Assembly: GCA_964017145.1 (NCBI GenBank)
Contig: OZ024845.1
Location: 124,001 to 188,000, forward strand
Reading direction: 5' to 3'
Length of the DNA: 64,000 nt
Origin: Agrocybe praecox
Lineage: Eukaryota > Basidiomycota > Agaricomycetes > Agaricales > Agrocybaceae
A program made the position numbers and the translations under genes. The notes below the pieces were generated by a model. That model worked only from the letters and a program-made list of their open reading frames with translations, had not been told where the DNA came from and did not search any database. The number at the start of each line of letters is the position of its first letter. Position 1 is the stretch's first letter. Of this stretch, positions 29,577 to 41,614 are shown one piece after another.

Positions 29577-30336
29577 GGTGGATGTCTTCGACTTGGATGC
29601 GATCGCGGTTCTTCTTTCCTTTTCCTCCTGCTCGTATATTAAGATGGATGGATGGATTCAGAGGCGGGCAGGATAGCAAGAAACGAAGAAAAAAGCAGAG
29701 CAGAGCAAAAGCGATGCACGTTGGTGGAGCGCGAAAGACACTGACTGACCGAGGTGCACAAACCCCAACCCTAAATGTATAATGCCTCGTTGTGGCCTCG
29801 ACCGCAGTGCCAAGCGTGCCAAGCGCATGTTTGATTGCGATTGCGATGACGAGGAACCGAGGAATGTGTTGACGTCATCCAGCGTTCGCTTGCTTCTTGA
29901 TCCTGACACGCTTCCTTCGCCGGCGGTACCATGTCAAGGAAGGGCACAAGCACAAGCGGGACCGTGAGAGCTCAAATTTCAAAGCGAGCGCAGAGCACTT
30001 TTGCTCTTCGGTATGGGATTGTGAATGTGATAGGAATCGCGCAAAATTGCGTAAGACCCCAGACTCGTGAGTGATACAAACCTACTTACAGCCTAGTACT
30101 TGCTTATCTCGCATCCCACGATGGAATCGCAAGGGCTCATCGATCATCAATCATCAATCATTAAACTTAAACTCATTCCCGAATGACACTTAAGAGTCCT
30201 CATCAATCTGCAGAGAGGCGGTGGACTCATCTAGAGAATGCATTCTCACCCATTGTATCATGTCGAGGTATCCCCTGATATCGTCAGATACACGAGAGTA
30301 CGCTCTTATACATTATTTTCACCCATCCTAACAGAC
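29577..30336. other. AEC promoter and intergenic region
   Basis: 29577-29900 is the upstream region of the AEC gene, and a diverged copy lies at 43260-43560. It contains a repeated ggatggatgg tract and a tgacgtca word near 29869. From 29960 to 30336 nothing coding is recognised. Confidence 0.55.
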
Positions 30337-31731
30337 TCATTCTCGATACCTTGTTGGACCCCTGTACAGAAGCATGATTAGCTTCCTTTCTTTCTTCCCC
30401 TGAGGGTTTATCGATACATTACCTTCATTTCCTACCGGAGGTTGAGGTGGTAGGTTCCTGATAAGCTCAGACGGGAGGCTGACCTCAACCGAGGATACGA
30501 GAGTGTTACTATTTTCGGATGAAACCGCCAACCGGGCTACCATAATGGTCGGTGTGAGCGCCTAATATAAATAGCAATAGGATAAGTTTGACAAGGCACT
30601 CAAGGAGAAAAAGCCAAAACCTATTTTTAGGCCTTGCGACTTACGCCAGTAAGCATCAGAAAAGCTTCAACATACTCATCCACCATAGTGACAGTGATCG
30701 ACTCTGTTAAAATCCCTGTATCTAGAAAATCAATGACAGTCTCCATGACGACTATCGTCGTATGTATTGCACAAGACTGTACTAATGCGTCGATGATGTA
30801 CTTGTACCTACGCCTGGACTTGGGATCCCGGGAGGTGGTAATGTATATACGTCGACAAATAATGAAGGTTGCCAGCAGAGTCGTCATAGCTGCCGAACAT
30901 GCGAGAGCACCGCCTACATTATTGATTTGACGCAGGTGTTGATCTGTGTTATAATTTGGATCGAAGTAGAGGTTGGAAAAATGACCCCACGTCCGATAGT
31001 AAGCGCTGACTCAAGGTTTGAGTACAAGACTCTTGTGATAATATGAATGAATGAGGAGATCGTACCAAACTCTGCAAACAGGAAACACATAGGAAGCGCA
31101 AAACTGACCATGGAAGGCCACGATACATGGAAACATCGCCATGTCTGATGCAGAAATGAGCTATTTTTCACACGTACATACAATTTGAGTCAGCCTAGAA
31201 CGTACCATGAGGCCATCCGCAATGAGGACCGTAATATTCTCCAAAAATGATGGTAAAAATGCCACGGCCGGAGGCACAGGAGGTCCCAATCCACTCGATA
31301 GAAATATGTCCTGTCGCGTATGTCCCTGCATAACGAACGTTGCAAGGGCAAAGTACCATTGGAAAGACAGCTGTGCCAGCATAATAATAAATAACAGAGT
31401 GAGGACTCCGATTATTATGCGCTTGTGGGTAGTGAATGCATTTCGGCTTGTGACTAGATGCAGGATGGATATATCAGTCTCCTCATATAGAGGAGCATAT
31501 GAAAGCAATACGGACAGTAAATACGGATTGTAATGGCATATATTGCTAGATACATCCCTGTTATAAGGGGTAGAGGGGGTAGAGCTTTCAGACTTGTCCT
31601 TGAATTCAATGCTGGACGTACATACCTATCAAGTAAAGACAAATTAATACGGAATTCAAATTGGCATTTATGAACGACTTTTGAACGGAAATAGGAATAG
31701 GAAAAGGTGTGTCTCCATCTGGAGAGGACAT
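30337..31731 (-). CDS. Serpentine (about 7-TM) integral membrane protein of agaricomycete type
   Basis: The start is ATG 31731 (MSSPDGDTPFPIPISVQ). Coding blocks with short introns give hydrophobic segments in order: NSVLICLYLIG, MYLAIYAITI, GVLTLLFIIMLAQLSF, FLENITVLIADGLMVWRCF, VSFALPMCFLFAEF, GGALACSAAMTTLLATFIIC and MVDEYVEAFLMLTGALTPTI. The pattern (Asn before the first span, VLIADGLMxWRC, GALxPTIMVxRL at the last span) is that of a large family of 7-TM proteins in mushrooms, often annotated as integral membrane or GPCR-like with no known ligand. A 70-residue Ser/Pro-rich tail follows, ending near 30337. Exact exon borders in the middle (30900-31190) are approximate. Confidence 0.65.
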
Positions 31732-33065
31732 GTCTGTAAGTGAGAGCTGTGGAATGAGGGTGAAAGTATACCGAAGGAGTCGACCTTTTAAACTTGTCAT
31801 TGAGGGCCTACAAAATTAGCAGAAAGATTGACAAACCGAGATCTAACCGGTTTTTTTCACGCTTTTACATGATATTGACGATATCACAGTTTCGTTTGCA
31901 TAGCAGTAAGGTTTGGAAGTCAACGGTCTAGTCGTCACCAGAGAAAGGTTCTAGTAACCGACAGTTCGATTGTTAGATCCAATGCTCACGAATGATGGCA
32001 ATAAAAGCCATGGTGTGCCTATACTGCTGATCTTTTAGACCTCGCCCAAGACTATGAGACAACGAGAACGGCTTATAATTCAGACACAACGCACAAGCAT
32101 CTGCAGCACAGTTGACTGCATATTCAAGCAGGATTGTTGCGCGTCCCTTAGGATCTAATTTAGACTGGTATATTTTAGATCACACACTGATATATGGAGG
32201 CGATCTTGTTCAACACCTCGACTGTAATGATTATCGCCCTAAAATAAACCTCATTGGATTGATTTTATTCGGTTATCTTTGATTCCGGGATGGGTCAGCG
32301 TGTTTATTTTAGTATTTATTAAAAGGTTACATTAGAGTACTCAAATCTCTCGAATAGAGTCGTTGTTGAGGCATCCGAGTCAGCGTGCGCAAGATGTTTG
32401 AGAATAAAGGAAAAGATCTAATCTAATCTTCGCAGGTCTACAAGAACACTGCCACACAGCGGATCTTTCGTTTCGGCACACCTGTCATACTTAGCACTCT
32501 GTCTCCCTCTAGTCTTTTGATTTCTTCTAGCTTGCCGCCTGGAACTGAAGGCCTGGAAGTGTCACATCGTCCCTATTATTATGGCATTCACTGCCCTTGA
32601 GTTCATATATCGAATGCTCGTAGAACACGAACCTGGGGCACTATCCCAAGCCACTGCAACGTATCTGTCACATATCACTTGTACGTCAGACTACACAACT
32701 TGATACGTGAGCTAACTCGGGCGCGGACACTGCCGCAAAACAGCTCTTTGCATTGCACTTCTCACGTTCACTTGCTTGACTCTCGCTACCCGCGCAGTTT
32801 GTGGAACCAATATGACCAGTACGGCTCACGTCGAGCTTTACGTGGAACTTGGAGCTCTCAACGCAGAAGTATATAATTGCCATGTCTTGGTTACTTGCCT
32901 TGAATCTGACCATTCGTTATAGCACGTACCCCCATCATATAGTGAAGCTCATAGAGGTCCGAGTACAATGGTGCGTTGTCCCCTGATTGTAAAAGTCTCT
33001 GGATAAGCGAAAATTGTTGGAAATGTGTGTTGACTGTATAAAATAGAATAACGGTCGGCCTGTAC
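31732..33065. other. Long intergenic region
   Basis: No confident gene. An ATG at 32581 starts a 30-codon open stretch before a gt donor and could be an upstream exon of the next gene. No repeats shared with the rest of the window were noticed. Confidence 0.4.
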
Positions 33066-35355
33066 CAAACCACGGACCTTATCTTCGAACAAACGAGCCT
33101 TTCAAGTTCGCACCACCGAAGCCAGACGGGGATCCTTGGGAGATAGCATTGGAGCCTTCATTGAAGGCGGATCGCGCTCAATGCGAAGCTTGGAAGGAAG
33201 AAGTCCAAAATTTACTCATTTTCGTGAGTACAACAATTACTTCCCAAAGGCTGATTGTCCCAATCATTTTTTTTTATGAAATACAGTCAGGTCTTTTCTC
33301 AGGAGCCGTAACTGCATTTATCATCGAATCCTACAAGACACTTCAGCCAGATCCACAAGATACGACAGTCTTCTTTCTCTCCCAGATTCTAGCCCGACTT
33401 GAGAACGGTACCAGTGGGAGTACACTTCCTTCAACAAACCAGGCACAATTTATTCCACCTGCGTCTGCTGAACGCATAAATGTGTTCTGGATAATTAGCC
33501 TTATGCTAAGTCTGGCCACGGCGCTTATTGGTATAATCTCGCTGCAATGGCTGCGCGTGTACCAATCATATTCCAATTTCAGCTCGTAAGAAGGCTTTGC
33601 CTTATTCAATATGCGAAGAGAAAGATTGAAGAAATGGCATGTCCCAAAGGTGTTTACCGCTTTCCCTCTACTCCTGCTAAGCGCTCTCGCTCTATTGCTT
33701 GCCGGGATGATTGATTTTTCTGTGTCGCAGCTAGGAAATAAAGTTGCCATTCCTGTGACTATTACAGTGGGCTTTATCCCCTTATCTCTGCTGGCAACAA
33801 CTACTATGCCAACCGTCCAAGGCCTGTCATTTTTCTTCCGGTCTGTCAACAAAATCGACCTACAACCTTTGCCGTCACAATGCGCTTATAAGTCACCACA
33901 AGCCATGGCGTTTTCCATCTTTTTTCGATTCATTTTTTTCATCTTTATGTACCTCTACGCATACCGTAGAGTCTTCACTGCCCTGTCCGCGCTTCCAGAT
34001 ATATTATCCTCAAGTGTGTTGGAAAACAATCTGTCAACGGCACGGCGTCCCGAATTTCTATTTTTACCCGCTACCCCTGGCTTGTGGCATGGTTTCAAAA
34101 TAATTAGATGATGTACGATCGCAAATGGCTTTTTGTTCGATACCAAATCTCGCAAAATGCATTACAGGCATCTCGACATAGCGAGTTCTACGAACAAGTC
34201 GATTTCTATGAACTCCCTCATAGTTTGTACTTGACGGACTCTCTGCCTGGTCTACTTGTATGTGGCCGCACAGACAAAGCTCGGGAAGCCGCATATCATT
34301 GCCTCCACTTAATCCTTCAAGAAGTTTCTACTAATGTTGAGCCATGGAGCAGGCGCCAGGAAAGTAATCATCAATATCACCTTCGCTACCTCCGGAGCCT
34401 TAATGTGGTTGATCATTCCCAGAAGACTTCCCAAATCGATTACGAGGACCTGAAGCCGTATGACTCAAATGACAAGAATATTTTCCGTTACCAGATCACC
34501 ATGAAATTTCTCGGACGACTGAATATTGAATATCCTGGAGATTGCTTACAGAATCACATGCTGGAGGTCAGAGTTCGCTTCCTGGAATGGTTATATGGAC
34601 ACACTCGGCGCGTTTCGCCTTCTGCAATTCAGAAGATAGGCATTATCTCGATGCCGACTTGCCTTTCAAACATTGTATACGCATATCAATATGTAGACAA
34701 TACCTTGGTGTCAAAAATGCTTTCGCAAGAGGATATCGCAAACCGAAAAGGTGGACGTATCCATTACTTGATACAAACTAACTATGCATTAGAAATACTT
34801 CATCAGTACTCTAGCGTTTTTGTAAGGTATTTCGAATGTATAGCGAACAATCGCACCCATGACTGGACCTCAGATATACATGCCGCTGGATTTATTCCAG
34901 ATTTCCTCTCAGAGGTGTCAATAATAGACAACCTGGATGCGCTGCACGCCATCTCTACGACCATCTCGAATATCATTGTAAATCGTGGCTTTGCAGGTCC
35001 CTCTGAAGACGCTATTACTCGGTCGTGCAACACCCTACTACTTTATACCGGAGCAATACTTCTAGATACATTCCCAAAAGATCTTGACATCATAGGGAAT
35101 ATGAGAGTCCAGTCCATTTACGAAAAGCTCGATCGAGTTTGCACTGTTCTTCTTCACTATAGGAAAGCTTTACTCGACACAAGCGATCTCAGTACACTTC
35201 TAGAAACTCGATTCAGTGGGTACTCAAGATTCGGCCAGGATAATGGGGCTCTAACAAAACGGTTCAGCGATCCTTTTCTTGGCGCGCAATTAATGTGTGC
35301 CTACGTATGCCGGTCTCCCGAAAGTCGAATGACCGTCTGGCAGTGCATACCGTAA
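33066..35355 (+). pseudogene. DUF6535-type membrane protein, broken by a stop and a frameshift
   Basis: Exon sequence (..PPKPDGDPWEIAL.., Trp-Lys-Glu-rich) runs to a 63-nt GT..AG intron (33224-33286). It is followed by SGLFSGAVTAFIIESYKTLQPD and VFWIISLMLSLATALIGII, which is the conserved DUF6535 (PF20153) core: two membrane spans around an FSAxxTAFxxES motif. A TAA at 33587-33589 interrupts the frame where the family has a conserved basic-acidic linker; the same frame then continues through two more spans (FPLLLLSALALLLAGMI, VAIPVTITVGFIPLSLL). Near 34108 the frame shifts and continues open for 415 residues of soluble helical C-terminal region to 35355. Function of the family is unknown. Because the frame is otherwise open, the lesions look recent, or one may be a sequencing error. 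Confidence 0.7.
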
Positions 35356-35967
35356 GAATTTTATGAAATACCCTGCTAATTAGCACCATTTCCGTTTTGT
35401 GAAATTGTGCTAGTTTACCACACACTACATTTCATGAAATGATAGCACAGCGCGTATTCCATTTCATGAAATGCCAGCCAAGGCTCACATGCTCCTTTGG
35501 GTACTGCGTCCCGGCCGAAAACACCAAAAATGGTTCCATCGGCTCGGTTACATGGGAACCGACCAGGTCGGGGTTCCTGACCGCACGAAAACCCTTGGCA
35601 TCGTGGAGCACGATGATCCAGATGCGTCGGGACCGTCATGGACGACGACAACCCCCACGTTGTCATCGTCAAATACAGCGACCGCAATACTCCTTCCCGC
35701 CGCGGCTTGATTAGTAAGTACATTACTCAATTTCATTTTGTCATCAACTCGCAGAATCGTCTAAGTCCAATGCCCGTCTAGCACATATGTACTCTAGTTT
35801 ACTTATTTATGTCTGATAGACTTTCTTACTCGTTGCTTAAGACAAACTTCAATTAAATAAAATTTCTTTATATTCTGTATTGGAATTTGGTACGAAAATC
35901 AAACGAAAATAAACTACTTATATACAAGGCAACACCGTTGAAGACTAGTCTACGCCTTGGATCCATT
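35356..35967. other. Intergenic with ATTTCATGAAAT palindromes
   Basis: atttcatgaaat occurs at about 35429-35440 and 35461-35472, with gatagcaca and gcca extensions. The matching inverted block tggcatttcatgaaat is at 39048-39063. A GC-richer open frame at 35439-35714 has no recognisable product. Confidence 0.45.
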
Positions 35968-38878
35968 CTATAGCTCAATTCCATCTGTATCAGATACTTC
36001 TTGCCCCGTCGTTTCATCGATAACAGCATATCTAGTACACTATTTGAGTGCTTTTCAAATATATACCATACTATAAGATCACTTACCCTTTCCACTTAGA
36101 TTTATGTTTCTTGACACCCGTGTTATTATCAGCCGTCTTTCGTTTGCTGCCAGTGCTGTGTGCCGTTTGGACTGGTCCTGAGGTGGTCACATATGACCGA
36201 GTTCTGCGTCCACGACCTTTGTCTGCTGTCACTTGGTCTTGGGTGGTTGCTGTACAAGCTGCCTGACCTCGACCTTTCTTGGGCTGAGTGGTCGGAATGG
36301 GGGTCTCTATAGGCGGGTGGCTGTTGTTATCACAAGCGTTGAGAGCGATCCTGGCACCGCATACAACGAAATCGTCCATAAACGTTGACGTCCATTGAGT
36401 GGTGGGTGGGAATGGAATATGTGAGACAGGCTGACTTGGAGTGGATCCATAACGGAACCCCTTGGTGTACCTATTGGGACATGTTGTAGTGGGAACTTGC
36501 ATCAGCAGTTGGGGGTCAATGCAGTTGCGTGTATCGTCCTCTAGAGTGTCCTGTCTGGATGGTCAGGGTTCAGCTAACTTCATTCTTGCCCATGTGTTGC
36601 TGATAGGAGACGAAGGACCGCCAGTGGGCTGAACTCGAACACCGGGCCCGGGTGTAGGTCGACTGGATGATGCCGACAGTATGGACATCAAGCGCTCCAC
36701 AGCTTTGTTTGTGGGACCTAAGCTGGTGCTGCCTACAGGCCCAGCTGGATTGAGGTTGTCCAGAAGGGCAGCCGCTAATGCTGACACCATATCCAAAGCA
36801 GGTCCACCAGGAAGAACATTGTTTGCGACACCCAAATGAGGTTGGCAGGCATCTGGGGCTCTTACATCGCTCTCGGGACAAGGAACCGTTGACAAGGGAG
36901 GAGGCGTAGAGGAAGCAGCAGGAGGCATAGAGGAAAGAGGAGGAAATGGAGACGAGGGAGGAGGAGTGGATGGAGAACCCAAAGGCTCAGGCGGAGATGG
37001 CAAAGGTGAAGAAGTCACTCCAGTGTTGCGGTGGCTGGTGTCAGGGTTTCCTCTATTTTTCTTTATTTATTTCGCATTTTTCCCTTTTGTAAATGTGTAG
37101 ATATCTTATCTGCTTCATATCTTTGATTATCTCTTGATTATCATTTGATTAGATACTTATCACTTTAATTTCCCATGAGCATAGCCTCATTCATTCTACA
37201 TCATTCCACATTATTCTTTTACTTTCTTTATGATGTCATGGAGGAATATTCTAGAATAGCTGTAGGGTATATATACTGGACATGTAGGTAGCTGTAGCCC
37301 CAGCTTCAATCTCTTAGGATATCCACTATCATTGGTGTGATCTCTTAGAACCATTGAGTGTCTCTCTCTTCATCTCTCTTTCTCTCTCTCTCTCTCTCTC
37401 TTGCTTTGTCTTTGTTGGTGGCCTTGTCACACTGATTTTAGTGTTGCCCTGACAGCTGGGTATTGCAACACGACGATGTTCGTCCAGATTAGATTGCAGT
37501 GGCAGCGTTGGTACGTCATCAACGTCAACATTGATCTGCCTCAGAATGATTTCGGGAGCACTCTGGGTATTTGAGTGGACTCCATTCAAGGGCGATGCGT
37601 ATATAGCTCGGGCTTGACATACTTCTTTGGCTAAATAAATTTTGGTGAGTTTTTTTTTTCTTCAGAAATTCTAGTAACACTTACGAATACATTGATGCAC
37701 ATACTGAGTGAACGGAGTCAGTATTGCGTCAGCAAAGCTCTCCAAACACTTGCACAAAGGCATGCCTGGCTCGGTCGGTCTGGCTGCATACCACCCACTG
37801 AACATCACTCCCTTGGGGGTTCTGTCTCCAAACTGTTGGCTATGGGCTACAATCAGTAAGTGTTTCTACGAAAACACATAATATTTATACTCACTGATCC
37901 ACCCAGATACGCGCCTGATCTATTGGCCTGGGCCCTCCGGACAGAACATGAAACACCCAACCCGTCGATTCGGCAAGCGTCTCAAAACAAATACATAAAT
38001 TTTCTTCATTTCGTCGATTGCGCTGAACATAATTTTATCGTGAGTAGCTGTTTAAATTCAATCGAACAAAATTGAAAGACTTACACCTGATATTTGTGAG
38101 GAGTCCACTCAGTCTTGATGAACCCATCAACTGTCTTGCTTTTGATCTCTTCATCCCGTAAGCGCTTTTTTTCTTCGACCATTGCCTTCACCGACTCCTT
38201 GACTTCTTCGGTTTCGCCTTCCAATAGCTCCGACGCAATGGCATGTTTTACGTTACAGACAACAATAGGTTTCAATTTCGCGTCCGGATATCATGTGAGG
38301 AATATTTCGTCTATTTTAGACTTGTTGTCTGCCAGGTAAATTTCGCATTCGTGAGGTGCATGCTTCGTATCTTTTGCATGTTTATTTAACAAATTCAAAA
38401 ATTGTGATACACCTCCCAAACGTCGAGATGAGCTGCCAGGTGGTGCGGCATGGTGATAAAACCAATTTTGAATTTGCTGAATTAGAGAAGGTCAGTTAGT
38501 CAAAAATAAAAGATATGAATTTGGACTGACCATTTCTCGCATAGCGACCTTGTTGTCATAGTCTTTATGCTTGTCCAGGGATAGGCTTGATATAGTTCGC
38601 CCTGGGTATGCAACAGCAAGCTCCGGCCATTTCTGGAACCACTGGGCATTGACAGTGAGGAGGTATTCCTTCGACTTCCCTTCTCGCTGTTTGTCCAAAA
38701 AATAACAGATTCTGCCATTCAGAAACTCGAACTGCTCTCGGGTGGTCCAAGATCGTTTATTCCAAATACCAGGCATCATGGAAGTTGGATGGCGCCAGAC
38801 ACGAAATGAAGAGTTGACAGAAGCTGCGCGAAAGCGACTTCTGATGTGTGGTGCGTCAATTTTTGGCACTACTTTCAT
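35968..38878 (-). pseudogene. Unknown agaricomycete-type gene split by a solo LTR and a nonsense codon
   Basis: Exon 1 (38878-38531, 116 codons) begins MKVVPKIDAPH and contains the aromatic block WNKRSWTTREQFEFLNGRI and WFQKWPEL. Exon 2 from 38476 (QIQNWFYHHAAPPG..) has an in-frame TGA at 38293-38291, then a strongly helical acidic/basic stretch (VKAMVEEKKRLRDEEI). Later exons read LAESTGWVFHVLSGGPGP (about 37900-37995) and LCKCLESFADAILTPFTQY (about 37700-37860). The exon from about 37620 is interrupted by the solo LTR 37039-37454. Removing the insertion and one target copy restores the frame into a Pro/Ser-rich segment (37033-36563). The C-terminal exons (36502-36090 and about 36030-35968) are basic with AT-hook/NLS-like KGRG..RRTR. 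It resembles a repetitive hypothetical family of mushrooms. Function unknown. Confidence 0.6.
37039..37454 (-). mobile_element. Solo LTR (416 bp) inside an exon
   Basis: TGTCAGGG..CCCTGACA ends with 8-bp perfect inverted termini. The 5-bp target duplication GCTGG is present at 37034-37038 and 37455-37459. It shares its sequence with the copy at 41615-42023, in reverse orientation, and contains tatatatac near 37268 and a (CT)n tract at 37364-37401 that is shorter in the other copy. The strand is arbitrary, set by similarity to the second copy taken as plus. Confidence 0.95.
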
Positions 38879-39211
38879 GTAAGAAATTCATTAACATGAC
38901 AAATTCCAGCCAAAAAAATATTTATCACACAATTTTAGCCTATTTTGTGAGTATATATCCGACACTTTTCTTTAATCCAGCCCCATTAGCAATTTATTAC
39001 CATTTATAGAATACCCGCGCGCCTAATTCTTATTCCTCACCCATTTGTGGCATTTCATGAAATTCTATCACAACGACAGCACAGGTAGTTTCCGAAAAAC
39101 TGCTTATACATTCGCTTTCCCCCGTGGGTGTTTGAACCTTATTTATTCCGTGCAGTACACGAAATTCTACTAACCCTACTTGACTTCTACATCCGAAACC
39201 ATTTCAGCGTC
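38879..39211. other. Divergent intergenic region with palindrome
   Basis: Lies between the leftward gene and the rightward RNase H1-like gene. It contains tggcatttcatgaaattc (39048-39065), followed by tatcacaacgacagcacagg, which resembles gatttcaccaaattctagcacagg at 41591-41614. It may be a transposon end or a shared regulatory palindrome. Confidence 0.4.
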
Positions 39212-39937
39212 ATGTATCTTCCTCCTGACATCACCAACCCAACCAAGTCCAATCTAAGTGGAGTAGCGTTAGTCCACTGCGTTCACGACCTTGCCCTGGT
39301 TCTGAAAAACACCCAGGAAGGTTAGTCTTTCAATACTTACATTTTGCCGTGTTTTTCAACTCATGCTATATGGATTAGTTGTCAGTCATCTTCAGACGAT
39401 TTTAACTCTGGCCGATAACGATGTGATGAAGCCTCCCACTGGTGATAACAATTTGAAAGGTGTGTACCTATAGGTTTATGTTCCACTTATTATTTATACT
39501 ATGCCAGCATCACCTCCTGCCGAATCAGAGATAGACTCTGATGTGGAATCAAGTATTTCAGAAAGTCTTGCTACTAGCAATGTCCCTGAGCCACTTGTAG
39601 TGATGGACTCAACGTCAAACTCAGACAAATTCTATGCTGTCACTGTGGGCCGCAATCCAGGTGTTTTCCATGGACCATAAGTCTTCAATATCTTATCCTG
39701 TTTGTATTCATGTTAGCTCATTCATGGCCATGCCATAGATCTGAGGTCACTCCTAACATCAACCGCATCCCTGGTGGACATGCTACGCGCTGGAGATCTC
39801 TCGAAGATGCAGTCAATGCGTTCTTTGAGGCATTAGATGCCGGGCTTGTTGAGAAGGTTCATCATGCTGTTGTACGCACTGTCATGGATTGTACCAACCA
39901 GTTTCCCATTGTGTCACGGTCTAGTGTAGCTTCGTAG
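39212..39937 (+). CDS. RNase H1 N-terminal (viroplasmin-like) domain protein, 187 aa
   Basis: Four exons (39212-39320, 39379-39459, 39508-39660, 39717-39937) join in phase with GT..AG introns of 47-58 nt, giving 564 nt. The N-terminal half is Ser/Asp/Pro-rich. The C-terminal half has FYAVTVGRNP..SW.C.SEV, GGHATRWRSLEDAVNAFFEA, which fits the short hybrid-binding domain of RNase H1 and caulimovirus viroplasmin (PF01693: YAVxxGxxPGI..W..C..QV..G....R..S..EA..F). No catalytic RNase H domain is present, so the protein could bind RNA-DNA hybrids or dsRNA but not cleave them. It is next to transposon remnants, so a mobile origin is possible. Confidence 0.6.
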
Positions 39938-40140
39938 TTATTCACTGTTGTACCTCACTTTATATATAACTATTTTTCTGATCATTACAAGTCAATTATG
40001 TCCGATAAAAGGCTGTTTAATTAGACACAGTGCTTTTGTACATTACGGGTACTTTTAGGATCTGGGTAAAAAAACTCGAAAATGCGAACAATATTGGCTC
40101 TCCTCATTGAGGCCCATATAAGCTGTTCAATGATTATATC
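39938..40140. other. Convergent spacer
   Basis: AT-rich region between two converging genes, with aataaa-like and tatata words. Nothing else. Confidence 0.4.
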
Positions 40141-41329
40141 TCAATCGGGTGACGTGCTGGCTAGAATTTTGAGGACGTCATTTAGTCCCTGCATGACCTT
40201 CTCGGATGCGTAAAATTTATCTTCTAGGAATTTCTCGAGTCGACTGCCTATGAATTGCTTCTTCAATGACTTTTGAGCGTCTCTAATGTTCAACCCTTTA
40301 TTGAACTTATCAATTCCTTCTTGTACACCCCGCCTCCACTCAACAAACATTTCCTCCACATCACATCGTATTTGAATGTTGGCTGAGGAATTTTCGTCTT
40401 CAACCGCTGGCTCCTTGAAATTTTTTGAAGTGGCCAGTAGAGGTGGTAGTGTGTCGTCCCATGGTGTTGGCTCATCTGAGTCGTAAAGCAGATTAGCAAC
40501 TTCTTCAGGTACTGGTGTTGTCACCAAATTCGATGCCTCATTGTGTTTTGTTTTAAATTAAATAATGAGAAATGTATATATATCTTGCATGATTGAACAT
40601 ACAATTTAGTGTGCTTTTTGCGATTCCATTGAGCGCTCCGTGCATTGACTTTCTCGCGATTCCTGATCAATTGGGTTACTAAAATAGGTTTAATTTGTAA
40701 GAGAGAAATTCTATCTCACCGTTGTAGGTATCTTTGCTGTTTTGTTAATCCATCATCATATTTACGTTTCTTGGGTGGCTGAGGTTTTGCAGGTAAAGTT
40801 TCTTCGATGCTGTCGCACATGAGAGGTAAGGTTCTGAAGCAATAATTGAGATTATCCATCAAGTTGCCTTTGTTCAGCATTTCCTGGACGTAACTTTGAA
40901 GCGAAAAGAGAATATCTCGATGTTGTGGCAACAATATGTATTTTCACCAACATATTTCGACCTTTATGAGTTTAATATAGACACTACTGCCCTTTTTTGA
41001 GTTTTGAAATTTTGACTTTTGCCATGAGGTAAAAGACACTCTCAACTTCTTATTAACGTGCACCTATTTAAGGCGGGGCGTTGCAACCCAGAATTATTTT
41101 AAAATATCACAAGCAAAATAGACTAAAACATCAAAAAAAAAAAAGTATTACAACTTTTTGAGATCCTAGGTATATGTCCAATGTAAAATTTCCACCAGGA
41201 ATGCGGTCTTTCATGAGTTATTAATTTATCCTGCCAGGTGGCGACTGGGACACGACCTGAATTGGCCTTCGGCATTGATGGCCGCGGTTGTCTGAGTTTG
41301 AATATAGTCCCCTCTGGCGTCAAGTTCAC
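40141..41329 (-). CDS. Unknown helical, basic protein, exons only partly resolved
   Basis: Three or four open blocks on the minus strand fit together. At 41329-41150 one reads LTPEGTIFKLRQPRPSMPK. Block 40934-40720 reads LPQHRDILFSLQSYVQEML and ends with the basic KPQPPKKRKYDDG. A middle exon (about 40675-40615) can be reached by a gatcag acceptor and continues NREKVNARSAQWNRKKHTK. The last block, 40527-40141, is acidic and helical and ends ..LASTSPD. The KKRK cluster suggests nuclear import. No ATG is secure, the intron joining the last two blocks does not give a clean phase, and no family is recognised. It may be a remnant of the transposon whose end lies at about 41591. Confidence 0.35.
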
Positions 41330-41614
41330 AAGAAAACATACATTTTAACATAGAGGGGTCTTTACCTAAGGTCCCAAATTTTACCCATAATATTTAAAGT
41401 ATAATCTTCGTCTAATTTTCAAAAAGATAGATCGTCACTGCATTATTTCACTCAGAATCAGTTAAAATGAACACAGCACTGATCTTATCTTATCAGCACA
41501 TGAGCTAGATCTTATCACTTGTTCATTTGGCCTGACTGTTCATGTTGGTTCTTCGTCCTGACCATATAGTGGCATTTGGTGAAATGCGAGGATTTCACCA
41601 AATTCTAGCACAGG
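41330..41614. other. AT-rich spacer with inverted atttcacc motifs
   Basis: tggcatttggtgaaat (41572-41587) and atttcaccaaattctagcaca (41592-41612) form an inverted pair. Each resembles the atttcatgaaat blocks at 35.4 and 39.05 kb. No coding sequence. Confidence 0.45.

Noticed and set aside
37364..37401. (CT)n tract as a promoter element
   Set aside because: It is a microsatellite inside the solo LTR and varies in length between the two copies.
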